Source of the DNA: an uncultured Mediterraneibacter sp.
Lineage (GTDB): Bacteria > Bacillota > Clostridia > Lachnospirales > Lachnospiraceae
Length of the DNA stretch: 64,000 bases
Direction: 5' to 3'
Assembly: GCA_944376695.1 (NCBI GenBank)
Contig: CALWDM010000001.1
Coordinates: 62,001-126,000 of the forward strand
This document shows, in pieces, positions 50,898 to 59,629 of the stretch. Each line of letters starts with the position of its first letter. Position 1 is the stretch's first letter. A program made the translations under genes and the position numbers. The notes beneath the pieces were generated by a model that saw only the letters and a program-made list of their open reading frames with translations, was not told the origin of the DNA and made no database searches.

Positions 50898-51625
50898 AAT
50901 CGTTTTACCTCTTCTTCTGTCAGCCTGCGGTATTCTCCCGGGGCCAGCTTCTCATCCAGCGCAAGGCTGCCCATGCTGAGACGTTTCAGATAAACGACCT
51001 CTTTTCCCACTGCCCGGAACATCCTCTTTACCTGATGGAAGCGTCCCTCCCGGAGCGTGACCCGGACCTCAGAAGTTTCTCCAGCGTCCAGGATCTCCAG
51101 TTCTGCCGGGAGCGCGGGCTTATCGTCCCCGATATCCAGCCCCCGGGCAAACGCCTCTCTCTCCTCATCCGTTACCCGCCCGCGGATCCGCGCGTAATAC
51201 ACTTTGTCCACATGCTTTTTCGGCGATAAAAGCCGGTGCGCCAGCTCCCCGTCATTTGTGATGAGGAGAAGTCCTTCTGTGTCTTTATCCAGCCTTCCCA
51301 CAGGGAAGAGATCCCCCCGGCGGGCTGCCGGCCTTCCCTGCTCGCTCCCCTCCCGGCTGAGCAGGTCGATCACAGTCTTTTCTCTTTTATCTTCCGTGGC
51401 TGAGACGACGCCGGCAGGCTTGTTCAGCATAAAATACTCGTATTCCGCATACACGGCCGGCTCATCCCTCCAGCATACACGGTCCTTCTCTGTATTGATC
51501 TTTGTCTCCGGCTTTCGGATAACCTGGCCGTTCACTGTCACATTTCCTTTCACAAGTTCCTTTTTCACCTGGCTTCTGGTGCCATATCCCATCTCAGCCA
51601 GGAATTTATCAAGCCGTATGATCAT
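50891..51625 (-). CDS. RsuA/RluB-family pseudouridine synthase
   Basis: 244 residues from ATG 51625, which overlaps the upstream stop (ATGA) for coupled translation. N-terminal S4 domain (IRLDKFLAEMGYGTRSQVKKELVKGNVTVNG); catalytic VGRLDKDTEGLLLITNDGELAHRLLSPKKHVDKVYY with the Asp; RFHQVKRMFRAVGKEVVYLKR at the end. It modifies 16S or 23S rRNA; the position cannot be told from sequence. Confidence 0.92.
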   Translation of the reverse strand: MIIRLDKFLAEMGYGTRSQVKKELVKGNVTVNGQVIRKPETKINTEKDRVCWRDEPAVYAEYEYFMLNKPAGVVSATEDKREKTVIDLLSREGSEQGRPAARRGDLFPVGRLDKDTEGLLLITNDGELAHRLLSPKKHVDKVYYARIRGRVTDEEREAFARGLDIGDDKPALPAELEILDAGETSEVRVTLREGRFHQVKRMFRAVGKEVVYLKRLSMGSLALDEKLAPGEYRRLTEEEVKRLC

Positions 51626-53016
51626 AAGGACTGCCACCGCCATCCCGGGAGATACTTATTTTTCAGAGTCTGGTTTCCCAGCTTTCCGAATCCCAGAGGA
51701 TACCCGTCCACGCAGACCAGATACCATCCCTTCTCCCCGGGCCGCGTCAGATCCTCCACATTAAGAGTTTCCCCTTTTAAGTATTTGACCACCCTCTCGT
51801 CAGAGACAGGGAGATCGATGATATGAGCATACTCTTCTTTTTTCAGGTTCATGGCAAAAGCCTGGCTCGGCTCAAACCGCTTTTTCTTCAGCTCCCCGAG
51901 AAGAAGCCCTGTCCTTAAGAACCGGATCCCCTTCAGCGGCGGCGCTCCTTCCGGCATATAGTAGACCTTATCCCCGCGGATATCGATCCTCTCCGGATCC
52001 ATCCGCCGGTCCACATCAGCAAGGAATTCCTCCAGCTCTGCGGGAAGGCTTTTCTTTTTTCCACCTGCTTCCTGATGCCGCACTGGTTTCACTGCTTCTG
52101 CGGACCCTTTTCTCAGCAGAGCCAGGAAATGCCCTTCCCCTTTCATCCGGTGCGGGAAGATGCGGACAGTCTTCCTGAGACGCTCATCTTTTGACAAAAC
52201 CATCTCAGGCATCCCTTCGGCAAATCTCTCATAACCTTCGATCTCACACACCTCAAACTGAGGATACTCATTCAGCAGGTATTCGATCGTCTGCTCATTT
52301 TCCTCTGGAGAAAAGGTGCACGTAGAATACAGCAGCATCCCTCCCTCCCGGAGCATCTCAGCCGCCTGGGTGATAATGCTCCTCTGGATCTTTGAGAAAT
52401 AGTCGGGTCCGTGCTCCTCCCAGGCGCGGATCATCTTCCGGTCCTTCCGGAACATTCCCTCTCCCGAGCATGGGGCGTCGATCAGTATCTTGTCAAAATA
52501 TCCTTTAAAATAAGGGACCAGCCTGCCCGGCTCCTCGCTCAGGACGAGGACATTGCCGATGCCGAACAGTTCCAGGTTCTTAAGCAGCCCTTTTGCCCTT
52601 GAACTGCTCAGGTCATTGGCGGCAAGCACGCCTGTTCCGCTGAGCTTTGCCCCCAGTTCCGTGGCTTTGCCTCCCGGCGCCGCGCACACGTCCAGCACCC
52701 GGTCTCCCGGTTCCACCGGCAGGCGGTCAGCCGGGGTCATGGCGCTTGGCTCCTGGATATAATACAGACCTGCAAAATAGTACGGATGCTTCGCGGGATG
52801 GCAGTTTTCGCCATCATAATAAAACCCGTTCCTGATCCAGGGAACAGGCTCCAGCGCCCACGGCGCGATCTTTAAAAAATCTTCTGTTGAGATCTTCGCT
52901 GTATTTACACGGAGCCCGTAATGGCGCGGTTCGTCAAAGCATTTTTCATACTCGTCATATTCTCCGCCGAGAAGGGCTCTCATCTTTTGTTCAAATTCTG
53001 CCGGAAGGCCGTTCAT
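51622..53016 (-). CDS. RsmF-type rRNA (cytosine-C5-)-methyltransferase
   Basis: About 464 residues from ATG 53016, after GGAGGAAAACAT. Sun/NOP2 domain: SAM loop VLDVCAAPGGKATELGA, first Cys DAPCSGEGMFRKDRKM and catalytic Cys YSTCTFSPEENEQTIEYLL. The C-terminal third (about 310-464: HFLALLRKG, GIRFLRTGLLLGELKKKRFEPSQAFAM) is the RsmF-like FAU/PUA region for RNA binding. The usual target is m5C in 16S rRNA; the exact site is inferred. The PLP/RNA-modification neighbours are unrelated. Confidence 0.92.
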   Translation of the reverse strand: MNGLPAEFEQKMRALLGGEYDEYEKCFDEPRHYGLRVNTAKISTEDFLKIAPWALEPVPWIRNGFYYDGENCHPAKHPYYFAGLYYIQEPSAMTPADRLPVEPGDRVLDVCAAPGGKATELGAKLSGTGVLAANDLSSSRAKGLLKNLELFGIGNVLVLSEEPGRLVPYFKGYFDKILIDAPCSGEGMFRKDRKMIRAWEEHGPDYFSKIQRSIITQAAEMLREGGMLLYSTCTFSPEENEQTIEYLLNEYPQFEVCEIEGYERFAEGMPEMVLSKDERLRKTVRIFPHRMKGEGHFLALLRKGSAEAVKPVRHQEAGGKKKSLPAELEEFLADVDRRMDPERIDIRGDKVYYMPEGAPPLKGIRFLRTGLLLGELKKKRFEPSQAFAMNLKKEEYAHIIDLPVSDERVVKYLKGETLNVEDLTRPGEKGWYLVCVDGYPLGFGKLGNQTLKNKYLPGWRWQSL

Positions 53017-53140
53017 ATGTTTTCCTCCATAGCCGGTCTGCACCGGCGGTTACTGCGTATTCATCCAGACATTATATCACGTTTTTCCTGTGTGCGGAAC
53101 CCCCTGATACGAAGTGTCACCCGGCGCGGCATCCTGCATT

Positions 53141-53983
53141 TTATCCGAAATTTCCGCTTATTTTGTGTTCTTCCACATACAAAAGTGCGGGGTACGGGTT
53201 TACGCTGATCTCCTGTCCGTCCTCATAGAGATAGATCCCCACATGGAGATGGACCGGGAACTTCCCTCTCGTCCCCTCTTCCGTCCCATACCCGGTATCT
53301 CCCATAAAGCCGAGAAGCTCTCCGGCCTCCACATGATCTCCTTCCCGGATGTCCGAATAGGAATCCAGATGCGCATAGTAAAAATAAGCGCCGTGGGGAG
53401 CACGTATCCCCAGGCGCCAGCCGCCCAGCTCCAGCCACCCTTTGCTTTCCACGATCCCGTCCGTCATACTGACTACAGGGAAAACCCCGGGTTCGTTCAC
53501 AGAAGGCATGATGTCTGTTCCTTCATGTCCCCTTTCGCCTCCGTAAGAACGGTCAAACATCCAGGAATCCTCAAAGGAAACTGTCAGCCTCTTTCCTTCT
53601 GACGATTCGGCAACCGGGAAATACGCAAGGTCATCCCATACCGCCTGGCACGCAGAAAGGTACTCTCCCCAGCCTTTCGCCCTCTCCCAGCGCTTTCTGG
53701 CAGCAGACGTCTTTTCTCCCGTAACGGGAAATGATTCTCTGCCAAATTCACTCTCCAGCCAGTATACTGCAAGCGTCTCCCCCGGAGCTTCGATCTTCCT
53801 GAGCTTTTCCATAGCCTCTTTCGAAACCGTCTGTCTGCGGAATCCATCTGAAAACAGAATTCCATCTGAAAGCCTGCTTTTCTCACTGCTGTATTCCAGG
53901 CGGGGGATCCAGATTCCTGTGAAAAACACAAGAAGGAACAGTAACATACTATATCGAACTATTTTTCCGGAAGATTTTTTCAA
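53141..53983 (-). CDS. M23 family metallopeptidase (LytM-like)
   Basis: 280 residues from TTG 53983 with GAGGAGAGAG upstream. A basic start and one membrane helix (YSMLLFLLVFFTGIWI) anchor a middle region of unknown fold and a C-terminal LytM domain: GHEGTDIMPS (zinc His and Asp), YYAHLDSYSDIREGDHVEAGELLGFMGDTG and HLHVGIYLYEDG (zinc His). All metal ligands are intact, so it is probably an active peptidoglycan endopeptidase. It is divergent from ylbJ; a sporulation role like SpoIIQ is possible but unproven. Confidence 0.9.
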   Translation of the reverse strand: MKKSSGKIVRYSMLLFLLVFFTGIWIPRLEYSSEKSRLSDGILFSDGFRRQTVSKEAMEKLRKIEAPGETLAVYWLESEFGRESFPVTGEKTSAARKRWERAKGWGEYLSACQAVWDDLAYFPVAESSEGKRLTVSFEDSWMFDRSYGGERGHEGTDIMPSVNEPGVFPVVSMTDGIVESKGWLELGGWRLGIRAPHGAYFYYAHLDSYSDIREGDHVEAGELLGFMGDTGYGTEEGTRGKFPVHLHVGIYLYEDGQEISVNPYPALLYVEEHKISGNFG

Positions 53984-54054
53984 AAACTCTCTCCTCTGCC
54001 AGCTTCAAACTATATCACACTATATGATCCCTGCATAACGATCATGCTTTTGTC

Positions 54055-54102
54055 ATATATCTGAAATGACCGTGCAGGATATATCTGAAATGACCGTACA
54101 GG
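54055..54102. repeat. Tandem duplication, 2 x 24 bp
   Basis: Two head-to-tail copies of a 24-bp unit beginning ATATATCTGAAATGACCG and ending CAGG; they differ at one base (GTGCAGG against GTACAGG). The second copy ends at the ribosome site of the ylbJ-like gene. Confidence 0.9.
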
Positions 54103-54117
54103 AAGGAGGGGATCCGG

Positions 54118-55077
54118 ATAAAAAAGCATTCCGTCAAACAGTATTTCCCGGGCATCCTGATATTTTTTCTTTTTACAGCCATGCTCTTTTCCCCCCGCAA
54201 AGTTTTTTCCGGCGCTGAGGACGGGCTCCTCCTCTGGTTCAATATTGTGTTCCCTACCTTATTTCCGTTCATGCTGATCTCCGGACTGATGATGGCAGGC
54301 GGCGGACTGTCCGTCATCTCCAGATTCTTCGGGAAAGCGCTCGGGAGGATCTTTGCAGTCTCGGGAAGCGGAGCCTTTGCTGTGCTGACCGGCTTCCTCT
54401 GCGGTTACCCCATGGGGGCAAAAGCGGCCGCGGATCTGCTGCGCTCCGGCAGGATCACAAAAAACGAGGGCCAGTATCTGCTCTCTTTCTGCAACAATAC
54501 AAGCCCTGCATTTGTTATAAATTTTGTCGTGTGGAAGACACTGGAGCGGGAAGATCTGCTGGCCCCCAGTCTCATCATCCTTTTCGGCGTGCCGGTCTTT
54601 TTGAGTTTCTTCTTCCGCAGATTCTATCTGAAAGGGCAGAGATCTTTCCGGGCTCCTGAGGGTTCCCGGGATACCCCCGGCCGCACTCCTGACTTTTCCC
54701 TCTTCGATACCTGCATGATGGACAGTTTTGGATCAATCGTTAAAGTGGGCGGATATATCATCGCTTTCTCGATCCTTCTCTCTCTCTGCCGGGATATCGG
54801 GGACCTTCCCGCTGTAAATTTTCTTCTCCCCTCGCTGGAAATCACGAACGGTGTGGTCATGCTCCGTGAAAAAATCCGGGATCTCAGGCTCTGTTATCCA
54901 CTCATCATGGGACTGACCTCATTCGGGGGATTCTGCTCTGTCGCGCAGACTGACTGCATGCTCCAGGGCACCGGGATCCACATCCTGCCCTATCTCGCGC
55001 AAAAGCTGGCTGCCGCTGCGGCAGCCAGCTTCCTGGCATATCTCTATATAACGCTTGTTCAGATGGTCCCGTCCTGA
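54118..55077 (+). CDS. ylbJ: YlbJ-like sporulation membrane protein, apparent AUA start
   Basis: Nucleoside-recognition (Gate) domain protein with about eight membrane helices; FSGAEDGLLLWFNIVFPTLFPFMLISGLMM, GFLCGYPMGAKAAADL and FCNNTSPAFVINF match YlbJ, an integral protein needed for spore coat and cortex assembly. The first ATG, 54181, has no ribosome site and cuts the first helix in half. An ideal GGAAGGAGGGG ends at 54111, and the in-frame codon at normal spacing is ATA (54118), followed by KKHSVKQYFPGILIFFLFTAM, which restores helix 1. Initiation at AUA, or a mutated ATG, is the likely reading; the conservative alternative is 54181. It converges with the next gene. Confidence 0.75.
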   Translation: MKKHSVKQYFPGILIFFLFTAMLFSPRKVFSGAEDGLLLWFNIVFPTLFPFMLISGLMMAGGGLSVISRFFGKALGRIFAVSGSGAFAVLTGFLCGYPMGAKAAADLLRSGRITKNEGQYLLSFCNNTSPAFVINFVVWKTLEREDLLAPSLIILFGVPVFLSFFFRRFYLKGQRSFRAPEGSRDTPGRTPDFSLFDTCMMDSFGSIVKVGGYIIAFSILLSLCRDIGDLPAVNFLLPSLEITNGVVMLREKIRDLRLCYPLIMGLTSFGGFCSVAQTDCMLQGTGIHILPYLAQKLAAAAAASFLAYLYITLVQMVPS

Positions 55078-55640
55078 CCGTAGCTGTCGGAATCTTCCTC
55101 CGGGATATCCAGTTCCGCACGGTTGGAGCGGACAGTGTCATAGCATTCCTGAAGGGAATTGATCAGTCCGTCGTATTTTGTCGTGTAACTGTCAAGCGTG
55201 TGCCCGATAATGCTCTCTGCGTTGGCGAGCAGATCGTCTGTATACTGGATCGCCCCGATCCGTATCTCGTTGGCGTCCCTCGTCGCATTATCGATGATCT
55301 CCTGAGCCTGCGCCGTCGCCTGTGTGACGATCTCATTTGCCTGCGCGTATGCCTGCTGCATGATCTCATGCTCGCTGACCAGCTCTGTCGTCTGGACCTG
55401 CGCCTCCTCGATCATCGCGTCAGCCTTCGCCTGGGCGTCCGCAAGGATCGCATCCCTGTTGGCAATGATTTTCTGATAGCGCTTGATCTCGTCCGGTGTC
55501 TTCATTCGGAGCTCTCTCAACAGCTCATCCAGGTGCTCCTTATTTACAATGATCTTTGTCGTGGACAACGGCTGAAACTTACAGTCCCGGTCAATGTACT
55601 CTTCGATTTCTTCGATAATCTGCTCGATACGGCTGCTCAT
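55059..55640 (-). CDS. Coiled-coil protein annotated as 'ATPase' in Firmicutes
   Basis: 193 residues. A short acidic start ([19 protein letters not shown]) is followed by a coiled coil of about 110 residues ([35 protein letters not shown] and further Ala/Gln heptads), an ILDSY-like linker and an acidic tail ([12 protein letters not shown]). No nucleotide motif is visible, so the common name 'ATPase' is not supported; the shape resembles DivIVA/ATP-synthase-b-like scaffolds. AAAGGAGAGTG precedes the ATG. It lies downstream of coaD (overlap 4 bp) and its 3' end overlaps ylbJ by 19 bp, antisense. Confidence 0.8.
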   Translation of the reverse strand: MSSRIEQIIEEIEEYIDRDCKFQPLSTTKIIVNKEHLDELLRELRMKTPDEIKRYQKIIANRDAILADAQAKADAMIEEAQVQTTELVSEHEIMQQAYAQANEIVTQATAQAQEIIDNATRDANEIRIGAIQYTDDLLANAESIIGHTLDSYTTKYDGLINSLQECYDTVRSNRAELDIPEEDSDSYGQDGTI

Positions 55641-56134
55641 TTGTTACACTCTCCTTTTGTATTCATCTTTTTTCTAAGCTCCACAGCAACTGCTTCCGGC
55701 ACAAACTGTGATAAATCCCCCCCAAAAGCAGCGATCTCCCTCACTGTGGTGGAGCTCAAATACGAATATTCAATACTGGTCGTCAGAAACATAGTCTCAA
55801 CATTTGGTTCCAGTTTATGGTTGGTCTGCGACATCTGGAGCTCATATTCAAAGTCCGTGATCGCCCTCAGTCCCCTTATGATCAGACCCGCTTCCATCCC
55901 TGAAGCGAAATCGACCAGAAGCCCGTGGAACGGTACGATACTGACATTCTCCAGATCTTTCGTCACTTCCTTTAACATTTTAACACGTTCTTCCACAGAA
56001 AACAACGGCATTTTCGCTTTATTGCACAACACTCCGACAATAAGTTCGTCCACCAGTCTGGAAGATCTGCGGATGATATCAAGATGTCCGTATGTAACCG
56101 GGTCAAAGCTGCCCGGATAGATTCCCTTTAACAT
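55637..56134 (-). CDS. coaD: Phosphopantetheine adenylyltransferase
   Basis: 165 residues, full length. [18 protein letters not shown] contains the TxGH nucleotidyl-transferase motif; [43 protein letters not shown] and the ATP-binding [20 protein letters not shown] follow. It makes dephospho-CoA, the penultimate CoA step. Its start lies within the end of rsmD, the conserved pair. Confidence 0.97.
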   Translation of the reverse strand: MLKGIYPGSFDPVTYGHLDIIRRSSRLVDELIVGVLCNKAKMPLFSVEERVKMLKEVTKDLENVSIVPFHGLLVDFASGMEAGLIIRGLRAITDFEYELQMSQTNHKLEPNVETMFLTTSIEYSYLSSTTVREIAAFGGDLSQFVPEAVAVELRKKMNTKGECNK

Positions 56135-56697
56135 ATTTCTTCCCTTCCCGCCTTCTCGATAAAGACATGTTTATTTGTCTTATACACCTTTTCCCTGACC
56201 ACCGTCAGCCCCAGGTTATCCACGTAGGAAAAGTCCGTATCCCGGGAGGCTTCCACAATGATAACCGTATCCTCGTATACAAGCCGGGAATCTGAAAGAT
56301 ACTCCAGGACTTTTCTCTCCAGTCCGCGGTCATAGGGCGGATCCATAAAAATAAAATCAAAGATCCTGTCCCCTTCCAGACGGTAGAGCGCATCCATTAC
56401 ATCTGTGGTGACCGTCATCGCCCTGGAGGCAAGCCGCGTAAACTTAAGGTTCTCCTTAATGCATGCCATGGCCTTTGGGTTATTTTCTACAAAGACCGCT
56501 TCTTTCGCGCCCCTGCTGAGCGCTTCGATCCCGATCCCGCCGCTTCCGCTGAAAAGGTCGAGAAAAATACTGTCGAATATGGAAGGGCTGATGATGTTGA
56601 ATAATGTCTCCTTGATTCTGTCCGTGGTCGGCCTTGTATCCATCCCGTCCAGAGTCTTCAGCCTTAAGCTCCTCGCGCTCCCCGCGATCACTCTCAT
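56128..56697 (-). CDS. rsmD: 16S rRNA (guanine-N2)-methyltransferase RsmD
   Basis: 189 residues from ATG 56697 (a GTG at 56706 is possible). [33 protein letters not shown] loop [20 protein letters not shown] and the catalytic DPPYDRG are clear. It methylates G966 of 16S rRNA. Gene pair rsmD-coaD is conserved in Firmicutes. Confidence 0.95.
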   Translation of the reverse strand: MRVIAGSARSLRLKTLDGMDTRPTTDRIKETLFNIISPSIFDSIFLDLFSGSGGIGIEALSRGAKEAVFVENNPKAMACIKENLKFTRLASRAMTVTTDVMDALYRLEGDRIFDFIFMDPPYDRGLERKVLEYLSDSRLVYEDTVIIVEASRDTDFSYVDNLGLTVVREKVYKTNKHVFIEKAGREEIC

Positions 56698-56725
56698 AGC
56701 CGGCACCCCGCTTTCCCAGGCCCGG

Positions 56726-56751
56726 CAGTTTTTTGCAAGATCAAAAAACTG
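56726..56751. promoter_or_regulatory. Inverted repeat upstream of rsmD
   Basis: Perfect 10-bp arms CAGTTTTTTG and CAAAAAACTG around CAAGAT, 30-55 bp before the rsmD start. AT-rich and without a T-run outside the stem, so more likely a protein site or leader hairpin than a terminator. Confidence 0.35.
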
Positions 56752-56792
56752 TCAGATCCATGTAAACTGTAAGGAAAATTTTATCAGAAAAA

Positions 56793-56820
56793 AGCGCCCA
56801 GGTCAATCCCGGGCGCTTTT
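56793..56820 (-). terminator. Terminator after the spore protein gene
   Basis: GCGCCC and GGGCGC arms with loop AGGTCAATCC, flanked by T-runs on both sides; on the minus strand GCGCTTTTTTCTG follows the stem. Confidence 0.9.
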
Positions 56821-56847
56821 CTCTTCTGCATTCGGAAAATCCGGATG

Positions 56848-57054
56848 TTATTTTCCTGCCATCTGTTTTTCCTGCTGCTCGATCATTTTCTTGACCATAT
56901 AACCGCCGACAGATCCATTCTGCTTGGAAGTAAGGTCACCGTTGTATCCGTCAGATAACGGTACCCCCAGCTCATTGGCCACTTCGTACTTGAATTTGTC
57001 CAGAGCGCCCTTTGCCTCAGGCACTGCTGCTCTGTTAGATGAACGACTTGCCAT
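56848..57054 (-). CDS. Alpha/beta-type small acid-soluble spore protein
   Basis: 68 residues from ATG 57054, after AAAAGGAGGAAATTG; 15 further upstream codons are leader. The SASP signature is complete: ALDKFKYEVANELGV with the germination-protease site (EVANELG) and the second motif GYNGDLTSKQNGSVGGYMVKKMIEQQE. These proteins coat and protect spore DNA and are degraded on germination. This is direct evidence that the organism makes endospores. A terminator follows; expression by SigG is expected but no clear SigG promoter was read. Confidence 0.97.
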   Translation of the reverse strand: MASRSSNRAAVPEAKGALDKFKYEVANELGVPLSDGYNGDLTSKQNGSVGGYMVKKMIEQQEKQMAGK

Positions 57055-57080
57055 GATCAATTTCCTCCTTTTGCATTTTC

Positions 57081-57164
57081 GCGGCTCTCTCAGCCGCATC
57101 TTGTGTTTTGCAACAGATCATTCCGGCTGCATCTGTATGTAACCTTCTGTTCTTCTGCAGCCGG
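57081..57164. promoter_or_regulatory. Two hairpins in the leader of the spore protein gene
   Basis: GCGGCT-5-AGCCGC (57081-57097) and CCGGCTGCA (57123-57131) with TGCAGCCGG (57156-57164). Both lie within 110 bp upstream of the SASP ribosome site. Their role is unknown. Confidence 0.4.
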
Positions 57165-57277
57165 TCATCATACATCTGCTTTCGGTTTGTTTTCTGTTAC
57201 GGTGTTAGTATATGGAGGACGGCAGGTTTTAAACTGGAAATTCGTAACAGTTCTTTTTGTTTAATCTGTCTTTTGCT

Positions 57278-59539
57278 TTATCTGTCTTTTGCTTTTAAAA
57301 TATAAATCCTGGAGTCGAAATCACAGCAAAAGAGCCCTTCATTCTCCCCGGATGAGCCGTCTGTTGTGATCAGGCCAAGATACATCAGCTCGTCTCCGTA
57401 ATGCATCCCGGCAGCAGCTTTATGCACAGCCGGCCCTTCCATGTAAGAGCCCTGTATCTCTACATGATATTCCAGCTCAGGATCCAGTCCTTGCAGGCGC
57501 AGCCTTGTGTAGGGCATATTGACGCCCACAAGAGTGCGGTACCATCCGGCCAGCGCTTCCCTGCGGTCATCGCTGACAACCATCCATGCGGCTGTATTTC
57601 CGTCAAACGGGCTCTGGAGACGGTAAAAGGTGCCAAACTGGATCAGTCGCCTGTATTTTTTCATAAACCGGACCTGTTCTTTCACCTGAGCCTGCTCTCC
57701 CTCCGAGAGCAGGTTCAGGTTGAGCTCATAGCCAAACGTGCCGAAATATGCGGTATTCGCCCGCGTGCGCAGCGGTGTGCTGCGGTTGAGCTGATGGTTG
57801 GGAGTTATGGACACATGGCTTCCCATGCTGCTGATGGGGTAACAGTAGGAAGTTCCATACTGGATCTTCACCCGCTCTACTGCATCCGTGTCATCGCTGG
57901 TCCATGCCTGGGGCGCATAATAGAGCATTCCCGGGTCGAACCGTCCGCCGCCGCTTGCGCAGGATTCAAAGAGCACATGCGGGAACTGCTCTGTAAGTCT
58001 CTCGTACAGATCATAAACGCCGAGGATATAACGGTGGTATACTTCTCCCTGGCGGTCCGCCGGCAGGGCTGCGCTGTAACATTCTGTAATGCTCCGGTTC
58101 ATATCCCATTTGACATAGGAGACCTTTGCCTCCGAAAGGATCTTCTCCATCATCCCGAAAATATGGTCCACGACTTCCCGCCTGGAAAAATCAAGCACAT
58201 ACTGATATCTTCCATGTGACCTGCGGTATCCCGGCGCTGAGAGGATCCAGTCCGGATGCGCCCTGTAAAGGTCTGAATCCGGATTGATCATCTCCGGCTC
58301 AAACCAGAGCCCGAACTTCATCCCCATGTCTTCCATGCGCTGTGCAAGGCCCGCGATCCCGTCCGGAAGGCGCTCCGGATTTGCAATCCAGTCGCCAAGC
58401 CCGGAGCGCTCGCTGCTGCGCCGCCCGAACCATCCGTCGTCCAGGACAAAAAGCTCCACCCCGCATGCTCTTGCTTTCTCCGCGATCTCCATGAGCTTAT
58501 CTTCTGTAAAATCAAAATAAGTAGCTTCCCAGTTATTGATCAGGACAGGGCGCTCCCTGTCTCTCCAGTACCCCCTTGCCAGCCGTTTCTGGTACAGTCG
58601 GTGGAACGTCTGGCTTAAATGGTTCAGCCCTCTGTCCGTGTATACGATCACTGCCTCCGGCGTCTGGAATTCTTTCCCGGGCTCCAGCTTCCATTCAAAG
58701 CCGTGGGGATGGATCCCCATCAGGATCCGGGTCGTATCGTAAGTGTCTACCTCTGCCTGCGCGAGAAAATTCCCGCTGTATACAAGACTGAACCCCACTG
58801 CCTCTCCCTGGGATTCGTCCGCTGAGGGCCTCTTCAAAATAAGGAACGGATTGTGGTTGTGGGACGAATGCCCGCGCAGGCTTCCCACTGACTGGATTCC
58901 CTGCTCCAGTCGTCTCACTTTCGGCCAGCGCTCCCTTGCCCATGCGCCGGAAAACTGGATCCAGTCATACCCGCTGTCAGGAAGATCCAGACACAGGCTC
59001 ATAGCTGTCGTCAGCCGCAGATTTTGTTTTCCCCGATTGAGGAACCGGGCGCTGCGCGCAATGATCCCGCCTTTGGCGAACACCGTGTACATCAGCTCCA
59101 GCCTGAGCCCTGCCCTCTCATCTTCCAGCCCGATGACCAGAGTCTCCTCCTCCTCCTTTTTCTCCGTATAAGTGGCCGGGAGTCCGGGGAGCTTCGGCTT
59201 TCCGGACTCCACCCGGTAATCGCGGAAACAGAATTCCGACACCCGGTTCCCGTTCTCCTGGATCACCTCCGCGGCGGGCATACGGCAGTCGGTTGCTCCA
59301 AAGACACCGTATTCCTGTTTAATGTGCTCCATGGAATATGCTTTGTCCGTATCAAAGACACAGGAAGTCATAGGCCGGCCGATGGTCTCCAGAAGATAGG
59401 AAAAATCTTCCCGGTCCCGGATCCGTTTCCCAAAATAGAGCTGACCCATCTGGCCGTTCGGCAGTACGGTCATAATGTAACTGATCTCCTGATTGCAGAG
59501 ATGAAATGTATCCTTTCTATTATTTATGATAATTTCCAT
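57278..59539 (-). CDS. Alpha-galactosidase, GH36
   Basis: 753 residues. An N-terminal beta-sandwich (about 1-325), then the catalytic barrel: LINNWEATYFDFTEDKLMEIA, FVLDDGWFG, nucleophile Asp479 in VKWDMNRSI, FESCASGGGRFDPGMLYY and acid/base Asp549 in WTSDDTDAVERV. These positions agree with the AgaA/AgaB type. It releases alpha-1,6-galactose from raffinose, stachyose and melibiose. The cytoplasmic form has no signal peptide. AGGAGGCTG precedes the ATG. Last gene of the sugar operon, 90 bp after the GH32 gene; the tail KAKDR falls in a 16-bp tandem repeat. Confidence 0.95.
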   Translation of the reverse strand: MEIIINNRKDTFHLCNQEISYIMTVLPNGQMGQLYFGKRIRDREDFSYLLETIGRPMTSCVFDTDKAYSMEHIKQEYGVFGATDCRMPAAEVIQENGNRVSEFCFRDYRVESGKPKLPGLPATYTEKKEEEETLVIGLEDERAGLRLELMYTVFAKGGIIARSARFLNRGKQNLRLTTAMSLCLDLPDSGYDWIQFSGAWARERWPKVRRLEQGIQSVGSLRGHSSHNHNPFLILKRPSADESQGEAVGFSLVYSGNFLAQAEVDTYDTTRILMGIHPHGFEWKLEPGKEFQTPEAVIVYTDRGLNHLSQTFHRLYQKRLARGYWRDRERPVLINNWEATYFDFTEDKLMEIAEKARACGVELFVLDDGWFGRRSSERSGLGDWIANPERLPDGIAGLAQRMEDMGMKFGLWFEPEMINPDSDLYRAHPDWILSAPGYRRSHGRYQYVLDFSRREVVDHIFGMMEKILSEAKVSYVKWDMNRSITECYSAALPADRQGEVYHRYILGVYDLYERLTEQFPHVLFESCASGGGRFDPGMLYYAPQAWTSDDTDAVERVKIQYGTSYCYPISSMGSHVSITPNHQLNRSTPLRTRANTAYFGTFGYELNLNLLSEGEQAQVKEQVRFMKKYRRLIQFGTFYRLQSPFDGNTAAWMVVSDDRREALAGWYRTLVGVNMPYTRLRLQGLDPELEYHVEIQGSYMEGPAVHKAAAGMHYGDELMYLGLITTDGSSGENEGLFCCDFDSRIYILKAKDR

Positions 59540-59629
59540 AAAAATCAGCCTCCTGTGTCTATAAATATACTATCTGTTTCCGCGTCTGACAAGAGCGCCG
59601 GGCATCCGGACATCCACCTGCTTTGGCAT

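Noticed and set aside
55200..56120. 306-codon open frame on the plus strand
   Set aside because: Antisense to coaD and the coiled-coil gene, both of which are well supported.
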